A stretch of DNA of 64,000 bases from Arthrinium phaeospermum. Lineage: Eukaryota; Ascomycota; Sordariomycetes; Amphisphaeriales; Apiosporaceae. The stretch covers positions 2,108,001 through 2,172,000 of the forward strand of contig QYRS01000008.1 of assembly GCA_006503535.1 (NCBI GenBank), given 5' to 3'. The translations under genes were made by a program, and so were the position numbers. Shown in pieces: positions 1 through 8,525 of this stretch. The notes beneath the pieces were generated by a model, which saw nothing but the letters and a program-made list of their open reading frames with translations, had not been told where the DNA came from and made no database searches. The stretch's first letter is position 1. Each line of letters starts with the position of its first letter.

Positions 1-49
1 CGATGTGCGCGGTTTGCACGGTTTCGGCGATTTGCGTGGGGATCGACAT
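1..49 (-). CDS. 5' end of a minus-strand gene, partial
   Basis: On the minus strand an ATG at 49 opens a reading frame beginning MSIPTQIAETVQTAHI that runs off the left edge without a stop. It is the first Met after an upstream in-frame TAA, and it sits in an AC-rich leader (CCAACCATGTCG) that looks like a fungal start context. Only 16 codons are visible, so I cannot assign a family. If real, it is divergent from the gene starting at 1305 and shares the 1.25 kb between them as promoter. It could also be a chance frame. Confidence 0.4.
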   Translation of the reverse strand, partial: MSIPTQIAETVQTAHI

Positions 50-1304
50 GGTTGGATATGTTGGTGGGTTGGGCGATAGTGGTGGTGGTCTGGTTTACTT
101 CTTGCCCGGAGGCAGGTGTATCTTGGGACTCGTTACTAGGTGATGCGGCGCCGCGGGTGGTTTGGACTGCGCTTGCTAGTGGTTGGAGCTATGATGCTAT
201 TGCACTTTCTGTATGCAGCCAATCAGATGGGTGGGATGGCACGTGCGGACCCCACGGTTTGACCTCCTTCCTGGTTATATCTCGACAGCTCCCAATCTTT
301 TGTCTAGACGGGCGCCTCCACAAGTAGGCACTCATTCTTTCCTGTTCTTAGTATTACTGGTTTGCATTTTCACGAAGGCCCGAAAAGGCGCGCAAGAGCC
401 ATTGCGAGCCTTGCTACACCGGGTGTCTCTCCGGGCTAAGATGTGGCTACTGATATTCCAGTCACTAACATCGCGAGCGCCAAAACCTGGGGTAGCCCAC
501 GCGGTGTCTACAAAGCCGGTTGACGTAACAGAGAAGAGCTATTTGTACAAGCCCTTGATCCATGTTTCTTGGTTGTGCTACCTGGTGGATGGTGCATGTG
601 CACTACGACTGCCTCTAACTGGCGAGGACTGGCAGGAAGGAATGGCCAGCAAGGTATGCACTTCGCCGTCTTCATGAAGGGTAAGTATGTGCATACCTAC
701 ATGCAAGTATACCTGGCTCAGATTTAGTGAACACTGGATGTTATGACAACGAGCGTAAAGCTAGATCTACTACACGGCATCGCTTGAACAAACTGTTATT
801 TAGCTACCATGGTTTCTTATCAGGTAATGTGGCACACACCTTGTTCATAGGTACTTTCAGGGAGCACGTCAATATCCCATCTACAACACAAAAGTAGATG
901 ATATGCTACGATCAATTGGCAACTAGTAGGGCAAACCGCAGAAATGCCCGTACATGTCAAGTGTGCTAATTTCGGTGTATGGGTGGGCATCTGGATTATG
1001 ATGCACGGATAGTCAGCCGGTGTAAACATGGTGATAGGAAAGGAACGGTCAGAATTGGACCCGGTTGCCAACTCTAACTCCCCAAATCGACCCTGCTGTC
1101 CCATAGGTAGTACTTTCCTTATTATTAACGGATGCCCTGTCTGCCTAACAACTGAACTGGCTCGTTCCACCACAGCCCTTCAACGACTTATTCTCCTCCT
1201 CATCATCACAAACAGGCTATTCCCCATCATTGCTCGGTCCTCTGGCTGTCATTTTGGTATCATACACATTGTTTCTCTATCCTTCATCATCATCTAGCAA
1301 TACA
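50..1304. other. Intergenic, probable divergent promoter
   Basis: No supportable gene. The two plus-strand frames of 91 and 154 codons at 52-677 overlap each other and have no recognisable protein or splice structure. The last ~100 bp before 1305 are rich in CTTCATCATC-type pyrimidines, as expected of a fungal 5' leader. Confidence 0.6.
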
Positions 1305-2944
1305 ATGGCGGACGCACTAGGCCTTGTGGAGCTGGATTCGCAATCGTCGGGAAACAGCTGCAGTACTCGCTACTCCCTGGGATACAAGCCGAAGAAGTCT
1401 GGAGGCATCTTTGGTTCCATGAGCCGCAAGATCAAGGGGATGCGTTCCACATCGACTTCGAAGCCCGTCAACGTCGCCAGATCTCCCAGCTCGTCGCAGC
1501 GTCCCCTCCCACCCTTCAGCCTGAAGCAGTTCTCGTCCCTCAAGAAGCGACATGGCAACGCTCCGGTCGCCCCTAGTGATGTCTCCCGTAAGGCAGCCAC
1601 GGTGCGATGCCATGGCACTGACCGGGCCGTCAACATCCCACGGCGTACCAGCGTGGGTGCCCCTGTCAAGGCTCCCCAGTTGGAGATTCCGAAGGATATT
1701 GGCGGCGATTTCACGTTGGGTGACGGAGCTTAGGACAGTAAGTGCCAGTATCCATTCGGTTGCAATTCATGCTCACATCCCTTTACAGGCCCTGTCAGTA
1801 CGTGCTCTGCCGAACCTGTCGACAACGTCTTTCCCAAGTTATATGATGAGCTTCCAGCCGGGCTTTGGAAGCGCCGCGTGTCGACCCCGGAGCCCCCGGA
1901 GCCCCCGGGGCCATGCAATACCCCTTTGGACACTGCCATCGAACCTTCCGTTCAGCCTGTACCCGAACGATCTTTCGAGCCCCTGTCTCCAAAGCCTTGG
2001 GATCCTATGGGAATGAGAGGAGTCGATAAACAGCATGTTCCTTCCGATACTGATCACCTCTCCATCTTCACTGACGCTGCTGGCCCAATTGACCTTGGTG
2101 AAGACGCCAAGTACTGGCCCATTTCGATCACTTCGAGCGAGTCCGCGTCACGTATCGCCAGGAAGGCCAACCCGCACGATTTCGCCGTTGAACTAGAAGG
2201 CGACTGCACCTACCTTTCCTTGGCTCCCAACTTTCTGCAGATGGCCATGACTCAACTCGCTTTCACCCGTGGCAAGGTAGAGCCTGAAGTGCGTTATCTG
2301 GACAGGATCAAAGGCATCCTACAGAAGATGACTCTGGACGAGTTTGAGCTACTCGTTGAAGACATCGATCGAGACTGGGTACCAAACGAATCCCTTTGGC
2401 AAGAATTCGCCCAATTCCAACTCCGAGCCGGGATTATGATCGGGAAGCGCCAGGTCGCAGCCACAATGTTCGACAGGCTGAAGCTTGAGCAGGGCTTCCA
2501 CACAGAAGTCTCGAATAACTCTGTCCATGCCATACTGGCAGAGATACTGGAAGAAACCCCATGTTTTGGCAGTAAGTTGGACATGATATTCTCTTAGGTG
2601 CATCTGCTAACGGTCATGATTCAGTGAGTTCCTCTTCTTCATCGACATGTGTTCACACAGGCGAGGACACTGACGACACCATTGAAGAGGAGGAGCCTGA
2701 ACACCAGAGGCGCCGGGCCGAGGCTAGAAAGTACTTGAAGTCGCAGAAAACCGATGTATTTTCGGTTCTTCGCACGGGTGCTCATGCCCAGGCTGTACGA
2801 ACACCACCAATGCGCACATGGGATGGCCAGGTACGCTATTCGTGGCAAAAGAGCGAGGAATCGGACCAGGACAGATCGGAGATGTCGGTCGTTGAGGATG
2901 AAGAGGACATGAAACTGGCCCAAATGTTGGGCCATGGGGTATGA
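1305..2944 (+). CDS. Conserved-looking protein of unknown function (3 exons)
   Basis: I propose exons 1305-1719, 1789-2571 and 2625-2944, giving about 505 aa. The start is the ATG at 1305 (MADALGLVELDSQS). I do not recognise the family. The N-terminal ~140 residues are Ser/Lys/Arg-rich and likely disordered. Exon 2 carries a more ordered, helix-prone region (around YLDRIKGILQKMTLDEFELL). The C-terminus is acidic, with EDTDDTIEEEEPEH near the start of exon 3. No signal peptide or membrane segment is visible. Intron 2 (2572-2624) has a clean GTAAGT donor. Intron 1 is odd. The perfect GTAAGT donor at 1738 keeps frame with exon 2, but the exon would then contain an in-frame TAG at 1731-1733. A weaker donor, GTGACG at 1720, removes the stop and also keeps frame. 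Coding potential clearly continues right after the 1788 acceptor (FPKLYDELPAGLWKRR), so I prefer the 1720 donor. A nonsense allele remains possible. Confidence 0.65.
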
Positions 2945-3712
2945 GTATGTTGACAGGTCGTTGTAATAACCGAGACGGGGGGTTGGTTTGGGCTGTTGCA
3001 ATATTCCAGTATTGGTAGGCCAGTTCGCTTTCAGAGGCTCTTTCGATATTGTGGTAGGTAGACTTTACGCAGTAGAAGCTCTCATTATGCAGGGAATAAA
3101 GCTTGTGTTTCTCAGGGTTTCAGTTCACCAAATCACAACGGGGGTTATTTGCGAGCTGATCGTGAGTATTCCGAGGAAAGAACACGATTCAATTATCGCA
3201 GAACTGGTGCAGGACTTATTTCAGATTGCGAAGAATAAACTCGAATGGATCAGGGCGCGGGTGCTGGTATGGAAACCGCCCACCCCCGTGGCGATGCGCT
3301 GGGTTGAATGGGAGGACTATGCTGCCAGAAATTTCATGTCTGAGGGCATAGCACGCATGCGTAAATGTGTGTATGCTGCTTTTGGGTACATAGATAGATA
3401 TTGGCTCAGAGCTTGTCTGTCTACACAGGCCAGCAACGAAGTGGTTGATTAGTTAGAGTTGCGACGTATCCATGGACCGCAGTCACCTTAATGTACAGGC
3501 TGGTAACGATGGATCCCTTTCAACTGCTAAGTCCTTTTTCCGACGCCTCTTGAATATTTAACGTCCAGAGGAGCATAGGCCCGTCGTTAACTACCGTTCG
3601 CCACAGTTCAACGCTCACTCTTGCGTATAGCCTCTGCGATACATCTCAGGGGTGTGTTGAAACAGTTTTACTGAACTTGCGAGTCCCCCCCACCCCTGAA
3701 CACTCAATCAAG
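2945..3712. other. Intergenic between two plus-strand genes
   Basis: A 154-codon frame at 2988-3452 has no recognisable features and starts just after the preceding stop codon, so it is more likely 3' UTR than a gene. The region otherwise holds the 3' UTR of the upstream gene and the leader of the downstream one. Confidence 0.55.
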
Positions 3713-5779
3713 ATGGAATACGAGAAGGAACCTGTCTGCCATTTCAATCGGCAGGTCGTTAGGGTCCAGAAAAAACGCAGCCTATCTCGAGACCGTTGCG
3801 AAGAGGGTACCTTCGTGCCGAGCAAGAGGCGAGCTCTTTCTGAGGAAGCCCCACAGCCTTTGGGACAGGATAGGGGCAAGAGACGCGAATTATTGAGCAG
3901 CAACAATATCAGCATGTCGGAATATCGCCTGCACTTGATTATGCAGCTCAGGGAGGCTGAGGGGCAGCAGCTAGATGCTGTTGTTGGGCCTAATTGTTCT
4001 TCTTCGGATCCAGTCCCCGCCACCACAAAACCTGGCGATGACAGCCAGGCAGATGCCCTTTCGTCCAGCGCGCTTCCTGAGCAACGGGCCGAGATGTCGT
4101 CGCCGTCTTTGACAGAAATAATGGGCACCCACGAGCTTTCTGCCCATCGTCCTGTCGACGAGACTCCACCACCACAGCAGCAGGTTGATACTGTTGGTAA
4201 CCCTGATGTTGGGAACCCGCCTGTTAATTCTTCATTGCCACAGCCGCATCACAGTGATACTCAATTGGAGACCATGGGCCCCGGTGAGCAGCGGGTAGAT
4301 GTTGTTGGACCTCCTTTCAATGCCCCATTACCACCACCATCACCACAATATCATTATAATGCTGTTCGCGAACCCAGCGGTCAAGATCGAGCCACTTCCG
4401 CATTCCGGGCTCTCCTACGTCCGAGTCCTTCGCCGTCTACACAGCGTAGCGACATCCAATTGCAGCCGCCCGGTACTTCAATCCAGGATTCGTTAACAGG
4501 ACATCAGCAACGGCCCAGCAGCAGCAGAGGGAGTGACAGTGGACTCCTCCAGCATGCAGTACCAAAACCGGTGGCTCCGAAGTCGAGGTTGCCGCCGATG
4601 GGTACGTTCAGGGCGCCTCCTTCGCGGCCTGCCCAATTATCGGCCATAAATGGGGTTTTGGATAGAGCAGGTTTTCCCGCAAAGGGGGTCTCGGCGCAGA
4701 AGGGTCTTCCGACTCTCCGTCAGAATGAGGGAGAGCCTGGTGTATATGCGAAGGGGAAGACTATAGCGACACCCAAAAAGCGTCGCCAGAGCCAAGTTCC
4801 CCTTCCCGCGGAGAAGGACGGCCGAGGAGACGCCCACCCAGCAGCAAATACGCCGAAGAGACAGCGCCGAGACGAAGACCCGCTGGTGAGGAAGGAGGCA
4901 GCCACAGCCACAGCGGCATCCAAGAAGCGTCGCCAGAGTCAGCTCTTCCCCTCCGATGGGAAGGAGGCTCAAGAGAGCGCCCCTCAAAAGGGAAAGGCGC
5001 CGAAGAGGCAGCGCCGAGACGACAAATCGACGGACAAGATACATGATGCTATGCAAGTCGACGGCATAGATGACCAGCCCGTCTACCAGAAGAGGCAGCG
5101 GGGTCGGTGGGCTGCCATCAATACTATTTGCCTCGAACAGCTCGACGAGGACGAGAATGTCGACAGGGTCGCCGCCGCGGTCCGTGGCTTTCATTTCACC
5201 CCATCGCAATCCGAGAGCTCCTCCTCCTCCTCCACAGCTTCGTCTCAGCAGCAATTCAACGATGACGGTTGGGAAGACGACGATAATAATAATAACAACA
5301 ACACCACCCACGAGTCCCAACAAAAACAGAAAACAAAAGAAGAAGAGGAGGAGCAGTTCTACCACGACCACGCCCAGCGCACAACCCGAGACTACGGCAG
5401 AGCAATGACAACAACACCACAAAAGAAGCACACTCGCAACAGCCCCAGCAAAAGCAGAAAAAGCAGCGGCGATAAGGGCGCCGTCTGGTCCGCCTTCGTG
5501 GCACCGCTCGTGCGCGAGGACAAGGAACACAACCTCCAGCTCAAGGAGCGTCTCCAGCAGCGCCGGCGGGCGCGCGAGGAGCAGGTCGAGGCGCAGAGGC
5601 GCGAGGAGGTGCAGGAGGAGAAGAGGCGGGTGACGCGGGAGAAGGCGCGGGAGAGGCGGCAGAGGAAGAAGGAGGAGAAGGAGCGGGAGATGCTGGATCA
5701 ACCGGCGGTTGATGATGGTGTAGAAGAAGGCGCTTCGGGTTCTCCTGATTGGCTGAGATTGGATCAAGGGGCGACTTGA
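3713..5779 (+). CDS. Unknown Lys/Arg-rich, probably nuclear protein, single exon
   Basis: The ATG at 3713 (MEYEKEPVCHFNRQ) is the first Met in a 688-codon open frame. No family is recognised. The first ~330 residues are Pro/Gln/Ser-rich and likely disordered. About residues 350-460 hold two tandem copies of a 49-residue unit, each starting KKRRQSQ and ending near PKRQRRD, which look like repeated basic nuclear-localisation motifs. Then follow a short Trp-containing segment (GRWAAINTICLEQLDEDENV), a Ser tract, and an Asp/Asn run encoded by repeated GAT/AAT/AAC codons. The last ~100 residues are a charged Arg/Glu helix (LKERLQQRRRAREEQVEAQ) that should form a single helix or coiled coil. A 376-codon frame lies antisense to it, but that is a shadow. 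A nuclear scaffold is my inference. The composition makes homology detection weak and the protein may be fast-evolving. Confidence 0.6.
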   Translation: MEYEKEPVCHFNRQVVRVQKKRSLSRDRCEEGTFVPSKRRALSEEAPQPLGQDRGKRRELLSSNNISMSEYRLHLIMQLREAEGQQLDAVVGPNCSSSDPVPATTKPGDDSQADALSSSALPEQRAEMSSPSLTEIMGTHELSAHRPVDETPPPQQQVDTVGNPDVGNPPVNSSLPQPHHSDTQLETMGPGEQRVDVVGPPFNAPLPPPSPQYHYNAVREPSGQDRATSAFRALLRPSPSPSTQRSDIQLQPPGTSIQDSLTGHQQRPSSSRGSDSGLLQHAVPKPVAPKSRLPPMGTFRAPPSRPAQLSAINGVLDRAGFPAKGVSAQKGLPTLRQNEGEPGVYAKGKTIATPKKRRQSQVPLPAEKDGRGDAHPAANTPKRQRRDEDPLVRKEAATATAASKKRRQSQLFPSDGKEAQESAPQKGKAPKRQRRDDKSTDKIHDAMQVDGIDDQPVYQKRQRGRWAAINTICLEQLDEDENVDRVAAAVRGFHFTPSQSESSSSSSTASSQQQFNDDGWEDDDNNNNNNTTHESQQKQKTKEEEEEQFYHDHAQRTTRDYGRAMTTTPQKKHTRNSPSKSRKSSGDKGAVWSAFVAPLVREDKEHNLQLKERLQQRRRAREEQVEAQRREEVQEEKRRVTREKARERRQRKKEEKEREMLDQPAVDDGVEEGASGSPDWLRLDQGAT
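4772..5065 (+). repeat. Tandem duplication of about 147 bp inside the unknown gene
   Basis: CGTCGCCAGAG recurs at 4781 and 4928, and AAGAGRCAGCGCCGAGACGA recurs near 4855 and 5002. Both pairs are 147 bp (49 codons) apart, so the frame is kept. The two copies have diverged between these anchors. Confidence 0.75.
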
Positions 5780-6501
5780 AAGGGATTGCTTGTATGTTGG
5801 ATTTCTCGATGGCGTTTTCGCATCAGTCGGGCTCCGGTCGAACGTCCATGTTGAGGTTGTTTGGTGGGCATGATGATATGCTTGCTCTGACCCAACCCTA
5901 CTTGCTAGCCCCCTCAGCTTATCACCGGCCTAGGACTTCGTTATCACGAGCAGGAAGCAGAGCCAGCTTGCGCCAATTACCTCATCCCACCACATCTCGC
6001 CCAAGAACCTCCATCTAGAAGATCCGATGGGGAAGATCCGATGGGAAAGAATGGACTGCGATTAGCAAACTCCATCCAGAAGATCCGATGGGAAAGAATG
6101 GCCTGCGGTTAGCAAACAAACGATATGCAAGGAAAAATATGTATGGGACCCAAACAATGTTCATGAGCATGGCGTGAAATACATTGGTATCGACTACTGC
6201 CTTTATTCCTCCATCCCGTCGATCCGATACACACATGGTATAGTACAACAAAGAGCTCGTATCCATCGACTCCCCCGAATACGCCGGAGCCCCCTCCTCC
6301 CCGGAATCATCAACATAAGGGCAGGGGCAGAAACATAAGAGAAACATGTTTTTGTTCGTGGTTTCCAAGAGTGGAGATGCCGCAAGCATGAGGCGGTATA
6401 CACAGCTTCCTCAGCTCAATATAGCTCGTGGCAGTCATTGCCGGTCTTCAGAGCTCGTCGGAGGACACACGGGGGTGGTCCGTCCTCTCCCTCTGCCGGA
6501 T
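5780..6501. other. Intergenic, convergent 3' ends
   Basis: Lies between the stops of the plus-strand unknown gene and the minus-strand RIM1 gene. It contains the tandem repeat at 6010-6117 and otherwise 3' UTR-like sequence. The 124-codon minus frame at 6015-6389 has no recognisable features. Confidence 0.55.
6010..6117. repeat. Imperfect tandem repeat, unit about 46 bp plus a partial third copy
   Basis: The block CCATCYAGAAGATCCGATGG recurs at 6010 and 6072. The following GGGAAAGAATGG...TTAGCAAAC is present in both copies. An extra AAGATCCGATGGG is inserted in the first copy. The copies differ by C/T, A/C and A/G changes. Confidence 0.75.
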
Positions 6502-7104
6502 TTACTGCTCGGGCTCGACCTGGGCTGGCCTGCGGATGACCTCGAGGTCGGCTGGTGGATTTGTTAGTCCGTGTCAAAGGGAATGGGGGGTGGTTATCTT
6601 TTCGCTGAGAACATACTCTGGTAGACGCTCATGGAGGTACGGGTGTTGCCCTCCTGATCCTGGTAGCTGTTCATGACGCAGTTACCCTCGACGTAGACCA
6701 TAGCACTGTAGGCAGAACGTTAGCATGTCTCTCTCTGTATTCCCTATCGCATCATCGCGCAAGCTCCTCCTCCTCCTCCTTATCGATTGCTCTTTTCTCT
6801 TAAGGCGGATTCAAACGTACCCCTTGGGAAGCGAGGTGAGGAAGTCGCGGCGGGGGCCCTCGGGCTCGAAGCTGGCGACCTTGAACCAGCTGGTGACGCG
6901 CTTGTCCTTGGGGCCCGAGTTGGAGGCGACGGCGTACTCGATGACCTCGCGGCCGGTGGACGTGGGCCGGACCTCGGGGGTCGCGGCCAGGTTGCCGATG
7001 AGGGTGATCTTGGCCCGGGGCCGCGCGGCCGAGGCGCTGAAGCCGCGCGCAAAGGTGCGCGTGGCGGTCGGGGCGGCCGAGGCGAAGCGGGAGGCGGCGA
7101 ACAT
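6502..7104 (-). CDS. rim1: Mitochondrial single-stranded DNA-binding protein (RIM1/mtSSB)
   Basis: Three exons on the minus strand: 7104-6821, 6705-6617 and 6551-6502, giving 140 aa. The N-terminus (MFAASRFASAAPTATRTFAR) is rich in Ala, Ser and Arg and lacks acidic residues, as expected of a mitochondrial presequence of about 30 residues. The OB-fold of the bacterial-type SSB family follows: ITLIGNLAATPEV (strand 1), REVIEYAVASNS, VTSWFKVASF with its conserved Trp, then KGAMVYVEGNCVMNSYQ and SMSVYQTDLEVIRR as the last strands. Splicing is well supported, with donors GTACGT and GTATGT, acceptor TACAG, and a GGACTAAC branch point 14 bp before the last acceptor. The protein binds ssDNA during mitochondrial DNA replication. 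It is divergent from the pheromone receptor, and two ACGCGT sites lie about 300 bp upstream. Confidence 0.93.
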
Positions 7105-8525
7105 TTTGGCTGGATTTTTGTACGGGGGTGGAGGGAGTGAGTTGAGTGAGTGTACTGGTTGGTGGTTGGAAAAGAGAATTCAATTGATTGAACGGCTGGC
7201 GGGGGAAAAAGTTACTATGGAGATGGATGGGCGGTAGTGGCGGCGACGATGTTCTGGGGTGGAGCTGGACCGGAAAAGTTGTGGTGGAGTCGGATGGGGA
7301 TAGGTAGGTATTTTTGTTTGCTGGGAACGGAATTGATGGAGTTTCTTCACGATATGCGAATGGAGTTAGTTGTGTCTCTCGGGGCCCGGCAGGCCAGGCG
7401 GGCGCACGCGTGTGTATCTGGACGCGTTTTTTTAATTTAAACCACCCGGGCTAATGCACCAAGTTGAGATGAGGGTTATGCACACCATCGCTTGCCATTG
7501 GCGAGAGAGCTCCCGCCTTAAGCTAGATTGCTGCATATTCCGCCCATATGGGTTGGGTCTGGCTTAATTGCATATCGCAACGTCAAGTCGCTTCTTCAGC
7601 CCTATCATCTGAGACATCACCAGATGTTCCCGTTCCATACAACTTCGCCATTACACTTGTACAACCTAATCTTCTAGAAATTGGTCAAGACTTGGGAATG
7701 GCTAGGATACCTTGTGTTCTATCAGCATATTTGATATGAAATTTGTTCTTCGAATATGATAATGATCCCCTTTATTCCATTCAGTTGCTCACCAATTCGA
7801 TGCGCTTCTATTCTAGGTAACACTTGGGCATGGGAATACAAAAATATCCCGAATAGCCCGAAGGTGCACAGCTATGGAAAAAATCATGGCTTGTCACTGT
7901 GACTCAACGGGCTAAATGGCCAGCGTTGCCAGGGAGCGAAGGATTACAGAAGGCAGGATATGCCGAGTGCCTTATCTTGATATTTGCAATCCATTAGCAA
8001 GATGGGATTGGGCGTTGTCCCTGCTGTTCTTGGAGAACTTTAACTCATAGCTCTGTTTTTGGAAAGGTAGGTCTTCTGCTGGATTATGGAATGGGCATCA
8101 AGAGAGTCGCGTCTCCCAGTCAACACCCAAAGGTCTATAAACACCGCGAGTGAGGTTGACCACCGCGTATCCGGTACCACTGGAGCAAGGAGACAGAAGA
8201 CCGTTATCATTCAGAAAATTAATTGACACCGTGACTGGTCATCAAAGCCCTGTCATACCGTTGTCGCTGTCACTTCTTCCTCCCCTGAGGTCTTTATTGT
8301 GATACAAATCTGTCGGTTCTTGACTTAATGTACCTCATCCACAGCGCGTCCTGTCAAAAGCACACAGCGCCCATATCAAACGCCTACAGAGCCTATTTAC
8401 TCTGTTAATCTTCGTGGTTTCACTCATCGATCAACCCACTTCTGGGCCATCAAATACAAAACAGTAATGTCTCGCTACACAACCGAAACCATTCGCCCGC
8501 AGAAGGGAAGCCGTTACTGACCAAG
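7105..8525. other. Divergent intergenic region between RIM1 and the pheromone receptor
   Basis: Probable promoters for both flanking genes. The RIM1-proximal half holds two ACGCGT motifs and a T/A-rich tract at about 7427-7440. A TATAAA occurs at 8136-8141, some 390 bp before the receptor ATG. No gene-like frame is present. Confidence 0.55.
7406..7427. promoter_or_regulatory. Two ACGCGT (MCB-like) elements
   Basis: Perfect ACGCGT palindromes lie at 7406-7411 and 7422-7427, 16 bp centre to centre and about 300 bp upstream of the RIM1 start. In yeasts this MluI cell-cycle box is bound by MBF (Mbp1/Swi6) and drives G1/S expression of DNA-replication genes. Function here is inferred only from sequence and position. 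Confidence 0.45.

Noticed and set aside
2988..3452. 154-codon plus-strand ORF after the first unknown gene
   Set aside because: No domain, no leader or splice features; likely 3' UTR.
4637..5767. 376-codon minus-strand ORF in the unknown 3.7-5.8 kb gene
   Set aside because: Leu-rich shadow of the Lys/Glu/Arg-rich plus-strand frame.
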